Shown here: positions 37,228-50,108 of the stretch, piece by piece | Numbering within the stretch: the stretch's first letter is position 1 | Layout of the letters: each line of letters opens with the position of its first letter | Assembly: GCA_038025085.1 (NCBI GenBank) | Contig: CM076153.1 | Span: forward strand, 15,103,001-15,167,000 | Length of the DNA: 64,000 nucleotides | Direction: 5' to 3' | Origin: Tetragonia tetragonoides | Lineage: Eukaryota > Streptophyta > Magnoliopsida > Caryophyllales > Aizoaceae | The notes under the pieces: model-generated | Seen by the model: the letters and a program-made list of their open reading frames with translations, nothing else | What the model was told of the DNA's origin: nothing | The model's database searches: none | Made by a program: the position numbers and the translations under genes

Positions 37228-40200
37228 ATGGGGGTAACAAAGCAGGACCTTGAGACTTCCCTGACATCTAAGCTCAGCCCTACTCATCTGGTAATCTCCC
37301 TTTTACTTTGTCATCTCCATAATTTGTTAAAACCAAAAAAAAATAAAAAAAATTGTGCTGAAATTGCAGTATTGTTATATATGTTGCCACAAGTTTTATG
37401 TTCCATTTGATTGCTTGTTTGAAACCCTCTATTTCAATTACTTCTGGGTTCAATTTGTTTGATACCTAGTATGAAAGTAGTATAAACTAATTGCGTGTAA
37501 TGAACTTGTCAATTATCATGGGTTCAAAATTGAAATCATGGGCTCTTAAAAGGGTAAACCCTAGGGCTTTAATCCTGGATAATTTTCTGAGATATGTATG
37601 AGTGGAGGAGTGTATAGGTTTTTTAGTGGGTTTCTTTGTACCTGTTGGCTGAGGTGTTGGTGAAATTTTAGGGGTAAAGGAAAGAACTTGGAAGGACTTG
37701 ATTGTTAGGTTATGTAGGTTGCTAGATTTCTGTTGCCTTTCTAGTGTCTGGTATCCTATTTGGATTTCGATTCCGTGCATTTAGTACATGAATGAAAACT
37801 GAAAAGAAGGGCTGGGATTTTAGAACTAGGTATTCAGACAAATTTAAGCCATTTGGGTGGCAAAGTCGAGAATCTATGAGTGGCTGAATGCTAATACCAT
37901 GTTACTCAGCGTTAACACAGGGGTGGTCAGATGCATCTGTTAACCTGAGCACTCTGGCTATTTCCAGGTACTTCCATTTGTTATTGGGTGTAGTTTGTTG
38001 TGTCCGTGTAACATGTTGCGTTTGGGTGTACGAAGATCAGGCACATATACTGCCTGCGTCTTCTTGTTGTCCTTATTCAAGATGCCGTCGTAGCCTTCCC
38101 TTATAAGGTTTCTCATAGCTTTTGTGATCGACTTGTCAACTGTGTCAAATTGGATGGCAGGTTGGCACTACACAGCACAGCCTGTGGTTATGTCCTACCT
38201 TATTCTGAGTCTTGACATGGAATGGTCAATCGTGGGCTGTGGTGGGTTGGAGTCAGTCGGGTCGAAAGAAGGATTTGGAAAGTGAAGTTACCTGGATGAT
38301 ATATATGTTTCCAGTAGTGCTTCCTCGCTTCATCCCTTGCTGGGTAGTTTGCGACTTTGAGTTGGAATGAAGAATTTAAATGTTTTAAGTCCTGTAGGGC
38401 TCAATTGGTTGGATAGCTGAAAATCTCGTGTGCTTTTGTCTCAGGTTTGAGTTATAATCGAGTTCGCCTTGCAAATTATGTTCACTGTTCCTTCGTTGTC
38501 TATTCTATTGCTAAATATGCACATTGTGATTCCAAGAAATCTTTCGCTTACATGTTAGTAACTGATTATGTAATTTCACGTCTTCTTGAAGCTGGGATGC
38601 GGCAAAGTTATACGTTTAAGGTGGATGGGTTCTAGTATGTCGATCCATTTTCTTGTACAAGTTGTGTGAACCTTCAAAAACATCAGTTTGTATGATTGTA
38701 TCAAATTACGAATCCAACCTGCTTAACTTAATAACTTATTACTTGGTCCTGTGTGGAGTTGCCTTAGGAAGCACCGTTTATCATGCTACAATAGTTTTCT
38801 TTTTTTAATACATTGAACCGAGAAAAAGGGACAAAGAAACTGCATCTTCATAGATGTTACAACCTTTTTCAATGATACAACAACAACGACCCAATCTGTA
38901 TCCCGCATTCCCGCCTAGTGTGGGGTCTTGGGAGGTGCAGCCTTACTGCCTTACCCCTAACTAGTCCCCGTGTCAATGATAGATTTTCTCTAAGTTGAGC
39001 TAATGAGTAATGAAAACTAAATCATACTAAGATCAGAAAAAGAAAACTGTAATAATACTGATGTCCTACGGTATGTTTGGGAACATTAGTTGTAGATGTA
39101 GCTTTAAAGGAAAGAAATTAGTAAAAAACTGCTAAAAAGTGATACAAAATGCAGGTTAATAAACTAGCTGTAGTTGCAGGTTAAAGCTTGCAAGGATAGC
39201 TTTCACAAAATTAGTTGTAGCTGCAGACTAAAAATCTAATGATAAACTGTTTGGTAGCAGCTAGCAGAGAGTAAAAAACACTAGCTGCAGCTTTTATTGA
39301 AAAGCTAGCTGTTCGTGCCAAACATAGCCGAATTGAGTGTAGAATTTCACGAGTGGATCAAAGTCTCTTGGTAGTGGATCTTGAAGAGATACGTAATGCA
39401 CAAGTGAACCTTATATTTTAGGAAAATTTGCTGTGAATAATCCAAAGTTTCACCCATGTGCTGAAAATAATCCCACCTTGCGAAATACTAACCGATAATC
39501 CCAAGTTGTTATTTGTGTGTTGTAAATGGACTCGGAGTGACGGTGTTATCACTCCATTACAATTAGCATTTTGTGGAGAAAATAAATAAAAAAATTTGAC
39601 CAAATAGCCCTCTTCTTCTTCATCTCAGCAACTTCCATTTGTTTTTAGCTTAGGTTCTGTCTCGTTCGCCGGGGCAATAACTACTGGAGAGTTCTTTTTG
39701 GACACCGCTGGAAGATTGAAACAACTTTCCAGCAGCCACAAATTTCTTGAGTTGGAAAAACAAGAGCTTTTTGAAGTTTGGTGGGAGATCGCGAACTTTT
39801 GGCGATGTATTTCGCGATTGCGTAGTACCTTGAACCAGTTCTCTCCTTCACCGAAATTAGAGCCAAAATTCGTCACAAACAAAAGAAGTGGCCAAAAACA
39901 AGAGAGTGAGTTAACTGAAAAACATTAGCAAAATCATCAAAATTAACGGAGACATTTAAAGCAAAATTCGTCAAAATCCAAAGAAAAGAGTACCATAATC
40001 AGAAGAGACAGATTAATATAATCAATCAAACAAAATAGTAACGAAATCATTAAAATAGTACCAAATAGCACACAAAATCTAGAAATATAGTAACAAAGAA
40101 CAAAGGAGAGAAAGAGAAAAATACCTCGATGTAGCGGTGGTTTTCGTCGTCACTTTCCAATTGAGGTTGTTAAGGGATCTCCACTTTCTATTTCTCGCGA

Positions 40201-41543
40201 AAATGGAAAAAGCTAAGCGTGGTGGTGGACTTGTGGTGGTAGGAGAGAACGTGGTAGTATGGTGAACTGGTAGTGTTAGGCAGAGAACATGGTGGACTTG
40301 GTGGTGGAGGAGGAGAGAGAGAATCTGGCGTTGGTGGTGGTGGTGGTGTTGTGGATGAGTTGGGTGGCTGCTTGGAAGAATGAGGAGAGAGAAAATCGAG
40401 TAGAGAGCCTCCCAAAGCCAATAAAAGAAGGGCATAAGTGTCATTTTAGTACAAAAGTAACGGAATATTTAACCCCGTCTACCAGGGTCTAATATTGGCA
40501 CACAAATCACAACTTGGGATTATTGGTTAGTATTTCGTGAGGTGAGATTATTTTCAGCACAAGGGTAAAACTTCGGATTATTCACAGCAAATTTTCCTAT
40601 ATTTTAAGATGAAAGCTTTCTGGGTAACAAAGTTAAGGCCTATGAACCAAACTTTGTTGATTTTCTTTCCGTCTCACTATCTCTCAAGCCTATGTTTAGG
40701 GAAATATGTTAGCATTGTCTGTCCAGTCTTCTATCTACTTTCTGTTGAGCCTAGCAGCAATTAAAGTACGTTTGACCTTCTATACTCATGTTTAAGGTTC
40801 TATACAAAATAACTGTTCACAAACTAACAGTTCCAAGTGTAGGCTTTTGTTGTCATAGCAGGGTTACTTGGCTTCAGTTTGGGCAAGTGTCAGCAGTAGC
40901 TACTGAGATTCGACGAAACTGGGCTGATTTGTAACTTAGATTTGAGGACACCTTGACCTGTTTGCTATATTCATGCTGTAACTCTTTTTGCTATTAGATA
41001 CAATATTTTTCGTATCTAAAGGAAATATTATTCACAGAGTCTCTTTAACAGCTAAGTGCATAGGTTGTTTGCAATGTTAGGATCCTGAGTACTATCATGT
41101 GTTCTGTCATTATGTGCACTCTTCAGTCTTCATACTAGTGTCACGCTTATCCTGCTAACTTGATTATTTTCTGATCCAATGATTTTGTTTGTTTTCTTGA
41201 TGCAGGAGGTAATTGATACATCTGGAGGGTAAGTTACCTTAGAACATATCTTTTAAAGCAAACAAATTTTTTACCCCCACCCTCCCCCTACCCTGTCCGA
41301 ATATTAAGAAAGAGATCTTATTTGTGTGTCTCTCATTAACTTCTCAGGTGTGGAGCAAGCTTTGCTATTGAAATTGTTTCAGAACAATTTGTGGGCAAGA
41401 GATTGCTGGAGAGGCATCGGATGGTTAATGCTGCATTAGAGAAGGAGATGCAGGAGATCCATGCTCTATCAATAAAGAAAGCCTCGACTCCCGAGCAATG
41501 GAAACAACAGCAAGATTCTGAAAATTCACAAGCAACTGCCTAA
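37228..41543 (+). CDS. BOLA2: BolA-like protein, BOLA2 type
   Basis: Three exons: 37228-37290, 41206-41228 and 41348-41543, GT-AG and in phase, 93 residues, the usual length. The N-terminus MGVTKQDLETSLTSKLSPTHL leads into the BolA fold with EVIDTSGGCGASF (Cys30) and the hallmark GKRLLERHRMVNAAL (His52), then HALSIKKASTPEQWKQQ. No transit peptide is present, which agrees with the cytosolic/nuclear BOLA2 rather than plastid BOLA1/4. BolA proteins pair with monothiol glutaredoxins to carry or sense [2Fe-2S] clusters; the His is a known ligand position in the family. Intron 1 is 3.9 kb, inflated by a MITE (39070-39329), a non-autonomous MULE (39421-40597) and a SINE fragment. Confidence 0.93.
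38873..38975 (+). mobile_element. Au/TS-type SINE fragment in BolA2 intron 1
   Basis: ACAACAACGACCCAATCTGT, then CCGCCTAGTGTGGGGTCTTG and GCAGCCTTACTGCCTTACCCC, reproduces the order of motifs in the Au/TS SINE consensus. The downstream 'gaggctgtttcc' part is missing, so it is a truncated copy. Confidence 0.65.
39070..39329. mobile_element. MITE with GGTATGTTTGG ends in BolA2 intron 1
   Basis: The left end GGTATGTTTGG and right end CCAAACATAGCC are inverted repeats 260 bp apart. The inside contains repeated TAGTTGTAGCTGCAG-like motifs in both orientations. The ends resemble Tourist/hAT MITE termini, but no clear target duplication is seen. Confidence 0.55.
39421..40597. mobile_element. Non-autonomous MULE, 1177 bp, perfect 9-bp duplication, in BolA2 intron 1
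   Basis: Terminal inverted repeats of about 100 bp start GGAAAATTTGCTGTGAATAA on both sides. They continue through AATCCCACCTTGCGAAATACT-like and ATAATCCCAAGTTG-like blocks. The perfect 9-bp direct repeat TATATTTTA flanks it at 39412-39420 and 40598-40606, which is the Mutator signature. The interior has no transposase. Its open frames (for example 39625-39882 and 40079-40444, both minus) match nothing I recognise and are low-complexity in part. Confidence 0.88.
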
Positions 41544-44170
41544 AGTTTCTTTAGCTAGTTGATACGGGCACTGCCTGAATGTACTAATCAGGAAAATATG
41601 TTATCGCTACTACAGTTAGTGGATCGAAGGTTTGCACGAAATCCTCTAGGGGTTTAATGGAAAATGTTTATTTCACCCATAATCAAAACCGTATGAGTAC
41701 AGTTTAAGTCAAAAAAATTTTCTGTAATACTCAACTCTTCAAGACTTTTCAGAAGCAATTGTGGCCGAACTTGACATTTTATGTTGTCATAGACTCATAG
41801 GTTGTTGATTTAGTTTTGCACGCACCAGGTGAGATTTGGAAAAACAAATTACCTATTATCACACCAGGAATACAAGCTGTCTCAAAGACATTTACGACGC
41901 ACCATCCAAACTCCCCTAATGAAAATCCGATAATATACAAGCAAATTGAAATCTGGTCCTTCGACCTTCAGTACCAAATTTGATTACCATCTTTACTGCA
42001 TCAACTTTGAGTCTTTGACAGTAGAAATTATGATTTTTCTCCTTGTTGTCAGGTCACCTGTAGTAATTCCGCCAGCACAGGTTATGTGACCATTTTATGG
42101 ATACAAATTCAGCCTCTTTGGCTGCATCTTACAGACAATCCATAATCTGCAAAGAACTTGCAATGCAATGCTCACATTGTTGTGTTTTCGTTCTTGAAAA
42201 TGGTTGTGTTTTTGTTCCAAGCAGATAGAATATACAGCTGCTCCCATGGTGATTCAATATAGGGCCCTTGTTTAGGCGCTCTTGCATTATAAACACATAC
42301 ACTAATTGCCTGCATTCAACTTTCTAACACTGCCATCGCATCTCCTGGTAGTACACCTTAATATATTGCACAAATTTTAGTACTCACTACTTAGGTTTCA
42401 TGTTCATGCTTTAGACATCACATTAAACTTCACTTTCTCAACATCTCTTGCTTTCTTGTTGTAAGCGTGCCTTGTTATTACTCAAATCCCAGATTTGCTT
42501 AATACATCTCCTGGTTGTAATTTGCTTTAACCGAATGTTTGGATCAGATATTTAGCGTATATCCGTGTCCGATTTTAGTTTCATTTCTCTTTTCATTTTC
42601 ACTTATTTAAATTTTAAATTTTAGAAATCGCATTAAATCGACCCAAATCACCTCATAAAATTTAAAACGTAATAATTTCAAAACTTAATTTTAATAAAAC
42701 TAATACAAAGTTAATATAGTTTTAAACAAAGTTTTCATAACATGACTAAATGTCCAAAAATATCTTATTTTAATTACAAATTAGGAGTGGATATCGTCAT
42801 ATCGGATATTCGGTTTCCAAATATGTCCATATGTATCCACTTCTCTTTGGCCCAAAACATTATGGAGCGAATATCTGATCTACTTTTTATGGAGCGGATG
42901 TCCGCTTTTTCGGATAAAATTCGGGTCAGATGTGAAGATCGGGTTGAACATGCTCACCCCTATAGACCTATAGTAGAGTTAAGAATTAAGATAGACAAAT
43001 ACAGACTAACTCAAAAGACACGCATCCAAAGTTTGTCAATTGTATTTCAGACAACTATAGAGCGAGTAGTAATTGTATTTCAGACAACTATAGAGCGAGT
43101 AGTAATTGTATTTCAGACAACATAGAGCGAGTAGTAGGACCTCGTCTTGAGGGTGAAGAAAAGAGAGAAACTTTTGAAGATCACGGTTCGAGCCTAATTA
43201 ATTATCGACAAATGTCGTTTTGCAAATTGGGGCCCTATGTTCATCATCTTTTTTGATTCTCGAATGCATCTTTTTATTCACTCATTTATTTGATTCTAAA
43301 AAAAAAAAAAGAATTTCGGTTTAATATAAACTTGGGTACTCAATATAGTACTCGGCAGATTCAATCTCAATTCTTAAAGATACGAACAAGTAGCAACCAA
43401 TTCCACATTCAATTCCAGTTTTCAAAAATTAGAAACTGACACATCAAATTTCAGTTTCCAAAAATTAGGATCCGGCGTATTCAATTCCGTACGGTACGCC
43501 ACCCAAATACCCATTGATTTCACCCTTGTGCGCACAGCTGTGTGCCGACTAGAGTTGGAAACTTGAATGCGCAACTTGGTTTTTGCCTTTTTTTTCATCT
43601 TATCTGTTAGTATCTCTATTCATTTTGCTGCTTGGACCTCGCTGTAATGTCTTTAACCCAAAGTTTATCTTCTTCTACCTAACTATTGTCAAGCCCACAT
43701 ACTTGACCAAAATACATCAAATATCAACCTTTTGTTTTTGTTGGACCCACAACCACAAACAAAGTAGTAAAAACTAAACCTTATTATTTTCTCTTTCTTA
43801 AGAAAAAAAACAAGTTAGGCTAAAAACTTAAAAAACATTCAAATTTCACAACCAATCAACTATTGACCAATCATTTTCCACAATTTCACTCTTACCGCTC
43901 TCCCTTTGCTCTCAATCTCATCAATCTGTAATTGCCCAAAAACCTTGAAAAACCCTAATTCACCGCCCCAAACACACAGTCACACACCCCTCATCTTCTA
44001 TTTCATTCAATTCAAACTGAATTACTTAACCCAACAGGCAAAAAATGAAAACCCCACCTAATCAAAATCTCTGAAAATTAGTTTTACCCAATACCCATTT
44101 TGAATAAATTTGTTTTTCCCCCTTTTTCTCCTGTAAAAATTGTATAACTTCTAAGAGGAAAAATTTTCAG
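41544..44170. other. Intergenic: BolA2 to trihelix gene
   Basis: No gene was identified. It contains the BolA2 3' flank, AT-rich DNA, the 33-bp tandem repeat at 43038-43135, and an AT-rich, CA-containing leader before the trihelix ATG. Around 42780-42965 repeated GGATAT/TCGGATA motifs and a terminal-looking GCTCACCCCTATAG suggest an old transposon fragment, but a second end could not be fixed. Confidence 0.55.
43038..43135. repeat. Tandem repeat, three 33-bp units
   Basis: The unit starts AATTGTATTTCAGACAAC and ends GAGCGAGTAGT. Copies lie at 43038-43070, 43071-43103 and 43104-43135. The first two are identical and the third lacks one base. Confidence 0.95.
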
Positions 44171-47100
44171 ATGTTGGGAAATTCAGAGGTGCCTGAAAAT
44201 TCAGATGAAAGGCAAGAAAATGAGGTGGGTAAGGGTGTGTCAATGACAGTGTCTGAGGAGAGAGAAAGAGAGAGAAATGAAGAAACTGCCATTGCCATTG
44301 CTGATGCTGACAGGTTTTCACCAGCTAACAGGTGGCCTCAACAAGAGACCTTGGCTTTGCTCAGGATAAGGTCTGATATGGATGTTGCATTTAGAGATTC
44401 TGGTTCTAAAGGTCCTCTTTGGGATGAGATTTCCAGGTATAATTATAATTCCAGCTCCTCTTATAGCTTAAAATAAAAAACCCAGTTGATATTTTATTGT
44501 TAGTTGATCATTTTCTGGCTGTTTTTGGTTATTGATGGATTATTGTGTTAATGGGTCTCTATCATATTTTGGGTTGATGAAAGTTTCTAGGTGTTTGGAA
44601 TTTGGATGAAATTGTGTGGTTATTGCATCTTTAAGTTTAAATTTTTGCTCAATTATTAAAGTGAGAGTTTGTCTCACATTATAAATTCACATAACATGAG
44701 CATGCATTTCAAGTTTTCAACCATTTTGTTGCTAATTATGAAATATCAGGCTTGCATGTGCTTATATGATTTCTGCATGTTCTCAATAAAAATGAACTAT
44801 TTGGACTCAAATAATCCTGTGTCTGTGCACTGTACAGTAGTAGAGGACATTCTTTACTTGGGATTCTTGCACAGAGAGGTGGTTGTGGTACTCTGAATGT
44901 TATTAAGTATCTTAGTATTCGGGATAGAGTTGCTTTAGGTGCTAATCAAACAATTCCATGTGAGATTTTGGGCAAGGTCGTGACTTCTTTCACTCCTAGA
45001 CCATGCCTTCACTGGAGTTTTGTTGTGCTTCTTTTTGTTGTAAAAATTTCTAGATAAATCTGAATCAGCTTAATCATTCAAGAACTAGAGATGGAAGTAG
45101 AATGTTTGGTGAGAGAAAGAAGATAGATGTCAGAGTATTTGGTGAGATTGCTCTGGGAGTTTTCCTGAGTGATTAGTTGCTGTCTGTACAGAGGGGTGAG
45201 TATATAGACGGTGTACATTCTAGCTTGAACAAAGTCGAACAATATTAACAACCTGTTCTGACAGATTTACTGAGGTGGAAAAGGAAGAAAATAGGTCAAA
45301 TGTATTTACATCTAATCACACTCAATGTTTATTGTACTGCTGCGCTGCTAGTGCGTGCGCCAGCTATACTGTAGAAGTCCAATAAGGAAATAACATCTTG
45401 GAATGCGCTATGTGTTACTGAGAATCTGAGTGCTCAAGTGGGATTTTTTGGTTAGTGAGAGAGCTTATGTGACATCTTGGTCGATTTTGTTCTATGGATA
45501 TGGGGGATTGTGGGGATGAATTATGTGTTAGCGAGAGCTTATGTGACATCTTGATTGATTATGTTGATGGACATTTGAGATTGACAAGAGATGAATTATG
45601 TATTAGTGAGAGAGAGTACTTGTGACATGGTTGAAGAGATACATATGGATATTTGGCACTACTGTGGATGAAATATGTGTTGGAGAGACTGTTACTTGAC
45701 ATTTAGGTTGAGAATATTTTCTGGGTATTTCAGATTAAGAAAGTTCTATATTTTTTGGATCTCATAAGTATGACTTTCTAGCTCAACTTTGCTATTCTTT
45801 CCATGTTACAAATTTAGTTTCCTCTCTTAAGTGATTGTGTCTCTAATTATTCTAGTGTTTGCTTCTTCGAGTACCCTTAGGGTGGAGGTTTAGGTTTTTC
45901 TGGATGTTAACTTCAGGACCATGGGATTAGTCAAGCGAAGCTTAGAAGCCCATTGTTATCTATAATAATGGTAATTCTTTTTTCGTGTTTGCTTGATAAC
46001 ACTAGTAGAAGAAAACCCATTCTACTACGGGTAAAACACACATCTACGGCGGTTTCAATCCAAACATGAACCGTCGTGTATACGCCAACGTAATGTCGAA
46101 GAAACTATGTGAACAATCAATTCAACACCAATACACCATGTAAAACCAAGAAATATATACGTTATCCAATGTTAATGTAACAACTCATTAGAAAACATTT
46201 GATAATCCAAAATCTGTAACTTATTTTCATTTACAAGTACCATCTAAGTAATACAAAAATTATGTAGAACTTAATATACTACATAGAAGAACTAGATATA
46301 CACTTTTCACGAAGAGGAAACAAAATTTGCGGATCTTCTACTCAAGGAACAACAAACTAAGACCTGTAAGTAGAATAGTAGATGCACCAATCATATAAGC
46401 TTTCTTCTGCTTACACCTTTGTCAATTTATCAAAGCTTGCATCATTAACGTACAACTTCTGGCTGCTGATCAACAAGGAAAAATAGAAATGCAAATATGG
46501 AGTATCAAAACCCAAGAGAGACCATACTTAATATAGTGAAAGTATAGTTTAGTTTTTTCTCCATCCACCACCACTCTGATTAGTGGCGGATCCATTCCTC
46601 ACCGAGTGGATTCTGCCGAACCCACTTGAATTTTTTTTTTGTTAAAAAATCCTTTATAAATTAAAAATTTTCAATACAGTATTGTCCTATCTCCTATGTA
46701 TTACAAAGGGTGAACCCACTTGACTTGATTTCTGCATCCGCCACTGACTCAGATCACAATGAATAGATAAAAACGAAAGGACAAAGAAATAAATCTGTCC
46801 CCGTCAATGTAGATACCCCGAGCCTCTAGTTGCAACCAATGCTAGATAAACCGTTCAATCCCAGTGTGCTGCAAGCGGTTGTTGTTGTGCTATTGTCAGC
46901 AACTCTGTTGTTGTGCTACTGCAGGGTGTCTGTCAGCTGCTGCTGATTGGTACTGCTGTTCTGCATTGCAACTTGCCATTGTCTTCCTGCTGAGTTTATG
47001 TATTGGCGTTATCAGCAACAGATATTTAGGGGCTCTAAGGGATTTAGTAAATGTCAAAAGAGAACCAATGCAAGCTCCGAGTATCGTGCATCTTGATCTG

Positions 47101-50100
47101 TAGTTCCACAACAAAGTGATGCAAACCAGTTATGCCCATTTAAATGGTTTTTATATTACCTCCATCCATATCCTAGCTTTTCCTTTTCTATTTAAATTTC
47201 TGCCATCTTCAGCCCCACTTAGTACCTATGCTAACAAAAAAATGGCGTGACGACAAGAAAAATCAGACATTACTGAGCCCTAAGAATGAGTATTGAACAT
47301 GTAGAATTTGCCATCTAAAGTGCGAAGAGTTTATCCTAGATAATCTACATATGAATCCCCACTTAGTACCTTGATTTTTCATTGAGTTTTAATCCTATTA
47401 CCTTGCAAATCATTGTTAAACAGTGAGTATTCGGACCTGAATATTGCAGGTCAGAAGCTTGTGCAATTTGCCTAGTATGTTTCATTGTGCAATCCTCAGT
47501 TTCTTATTACTACTTTTTATCCTTATCATCTAAGCTCAAAAACGCCCTAAGACCATGCTGAAACCATAGAAGAACAAGACGAAACCAGCAGTTGCAGAAA
47601 ACGAGATTACACACCTCAAAACAGTTCCACCGTTTCAGGTTCAGCAATACAATTACTCAGGCAATTCTAGGATGCATTTGGCTTTTAACAAATCTAATCT
47701 TCTTATTAATTAGTTAAGTTAGTTTCTTTATCCAACTTAACACTTGCAGATCTGATTTCAACTCCAGTTCATGCTCCAAGCATTCAACAAAAAACTCTTA
47801 ACACATATAGGTTCGTCAAATTTAGATACAAATATGGCTAGCTAATGCTTCAAATCTGATGAATCAATATTCATGCATAATAACTCATCAAGTGAACATC
47901 TAAGCTCCTTATCAAAGTTGACCAAATGTATGTCAAGGGTAATTTTCAGAACTGAACTCACACGAATGACCATTGAGACTCAAAACATGCAAATGTCAAA
48001 ATCATTGCAGCTTAAGGAATCACCTCAAGCTGTTTTAAATCAGCATTTGAACAACCAACAACATCTTAGGCATAATCCAACAATCTAAAACTAAGATCAT
48101 TAGAAGGCCTGGAATGTGCTAATGTCAGAGAATGAATCCTATCAGAGGTAAAAACAGAAAGTACAATGCACGATGACATTGAACTGATTCATTGTGCATA
48201 TTGTAGCTTATAAAACCAACTTCAGGTCACTTAGAATTAGCTTCTGTAAATGAATTTTAAACATCACCGATTCCCACTGACAAGCCAAGAATCTGCGAAA
48301 ACAATAGAGATAAGTGGTACCCAATGCAACTAAACCTAATACTAATATTAGTTTTGCTTTGAAAGTGACACTTCCGAACTATGTATGAGTACTAGTAATA
48401 ACACTACATTTCTATTCCCAAGTGAGGTAATAATATAGACAGTCATTTGGATTTGTCATGGCCTTGAACCTGGAGTTAAGTTCTTTAATTATCAGACATT
48501 ATAGTCAGGAATCGTGTATTTACTTTGTCAGTAGATCAGCTCAGAGAATGTGAGAAAATATGGATACATTTGCACATTTCAAGATCAGCCAATTATTCAA
48601 AACCTAACTTGATCAAAGTGTAAGACACAAAATCCAAGTAACAAAAGTGAAATCCATTTTGCAGAGAGCACTCTTATCTATATCTTCGCTGGCAGATACT
48701 TGCTTGAGATTGACGTATTCTGTAAATTATATCTTAATTTATTTTAGCTTGCTACATTCATTTTCTTGAGGGGTATGTTTTCTTTTGAAATATGGGCTTG
48801 ACAGAAAATAATGTTTTTGGGATGCTTGTTTACAGAAAAATGGCTGAGCTTGGATATGACAGAAGTGCCAAGAAATGCAAGGAGAAATTCGAGAACATAT
48901 ACAAGTACCATAAGAGACTAAAAAGTTGCTCATATGCTCGGCCTAATGGAAAGACATATCGGTTCTTTGATCAGTTAGAAGCTCTAGACCACCATCAGAT
49001 GTCTTTCCCGATTTCCGCCCCTAAGCAAGTGGATACGCCTATGAAAGATACATCATTAGCTGCCAATCTGATTTCGAGCGACCCCCATAGTGTTCCGCAA
49101 ATTGCCATGCCGATATCAGTACACTTTGATTCAAGTATCACCACCTCTTCTACATCAACTACCTCTTCTTCAGCAAGTGAATTTGGGGGAGGTCTAAAGA
49201 AAAAGAGAAAATGGGCAGATTTCTTCGATAGACTAATGAAATCAGTGCTTGAGAAACAAGAGGATTTGCAGCAGAAATTTCTGGAAGCGATTGATAAATG
49301 TGAGCAAGAGAGGCTTGTGAGAGAAGAGACATGGAAGATGCAAGAAATGGCAAGAATTAAGAGGGAGCATGAGCTTTTGATGCAAGAGAGGTCAATATCA
49401 GCAGCAAAAGATGCAGCCGTGCTTGCTTTTTTGCAAAAAATATCAGAGCAAGGCAAGTGTTCTGGAGCTTCAGGGAAAATAGCAGAGAACCCGTGTCGAG
49501 AAATGAGTATTGTTGTTAGGAGTGAGAAAGATTCTGGTGAGAACTCCTCTTCGCGGTGGCCTAAGGAAGAAGTTGAAGCTTTGATAAGGATTAGATCTAA
49601 TATGGATGCAGAGTACCAAAGAATTGGACCTATGGGGCCTTTATGGGAAAATGTTTCAATAGCTATGAAAAACATTGGTTATGACCGGAGTGCGAAGAGG
49701 TGTAAAGAGAAATGGGAGAACATAAACAAGTACTACAGGAGAGTGAAAGACAGCAACAAGCAGAGGCCTCTTGATTCCAAGACATGTCCTTATTTTCACC
49801 TTCTTGATGCGTTGTACACCATGAAGACCAAGAGGCTGGATAACAGTTCAGATAGTTCTGCTTGTAACTTGAGACCGGAGGAGCTGTTGATGCACATGAT
49901 GAATCATCAGTCAGGGCAGCAGCAGCAACAAGAGGAACAGGTTATAATACAGCAAGAGCAGGGTGAATTGAATATGGATCATGAACCATTCGAAAACGGT
50001 AATCACAATCAAGATGAAGAGGAAGATGAAGATGAAGATGTGGAATATGAAAAACGTGAATCTCAAGCTGTTGGTAATTACCCTTCTCCTGTGAACGTCA

Positions 50101-50108
50101 TGGAATGA
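44171..50108 (+). CDS. GT-2-type trihelix transcription factor with two DNA-binding domains
   Basis: Two exons, 44171-44436 and 48836-50108, join in phase 2 to give 512 residues. The first trihelix domain spans about 53-140 (RWPQQETLALLRIRSDMD, then GPLWDEIS, RSAKKCKEKFENIYKYHKR). The second spans about 329-415 (RWPKEEVEALIRIRSNMD, GPLWENVS, RSAKRCKEKWENINKYYRR). Between them a KKKRKWADFF motif and a charged helix of about 85 residues (about 210-295) form the typical central coiled coil. The C-terminus is Gln-rich, then acidic. This is the GT-2/DF1/GTL1 clade, nuclear factors binding GT elements; some control cell growth and trichome or root-hair development. The 4.4-kb intron cuts the first domain between its first and second helices and carries a SINE, a CACTA-like end and a hAT-like MITE. 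No defects were seen. Confidence 0.92.
45865..45984 (+). mobile_element. tRNA-derived SINE, family A, copy 4 (5'-truncated)
   Basis: It contains CCCTTAGGGTGGAGGTTTAG, the signature CCATGGGATTAGTCAAGC with GAAGCTTAG, and the tail TTATCTATAATAATG. The 10-bp repeat GTGTTTGCTT flanks it (45855-45864 and 45985-45994). It lies in the trihelix-gene intron. As in copy 2, the tRNA-like head is missing although a target duplication is present. Confidence 0.75.
46000..46100. mobile_element. CACTA-type terminus, other end not found
   Basis: CACTAGTAGAAGAAAACCCA begins at 46000 and is followed by subterminal motifs TCTACGGCGGTTT and AACCGTCGTGTATAC. This looks like the end of an En/Spm (CACTA) element. 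No matching TACTAGTG end was identified downstream, so it is a remnant or a misread. It lies within the trihelix intron. Confidence 0.45.
46581..46746. mobile_element. hAT-like MITE, GTGGCGGATCC family
   Basis: The left end TAGTGGCGGATCC and right end (inverted) CAGTGGCGGATGC bound 166 bp. Internal CGAACCCACTTGA and GTGAACCCACTTGACTTGA are near-repeats. The 8 bp on each side (CTCTGATT, then ACTCAGAT) are only partly alike. It lies in the trihelix intron; a related end occurs at 53432. Confidence 0.6.

Noticed and set aside
39625..40444. Minus-strand frames inside the non-autonomous MULE as a captured gene
   Set aside because: No recognisable domain, low-complexity His/Pro/Ser runs, and no consistent splice model.
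42782..42963. hAT MITE with TAGGAGTGG / CACCCCTA ends
   Set aside because: Inverted similarity is only about 9 bp and the flanks show no 8-bp duplication.
46864..47114. Cys/Leu-rich frames in the trihelix intron as a small secreted protein
   Set aside because: They lie wholly inside an intron, overlap on both strands, and show no family resemblance.
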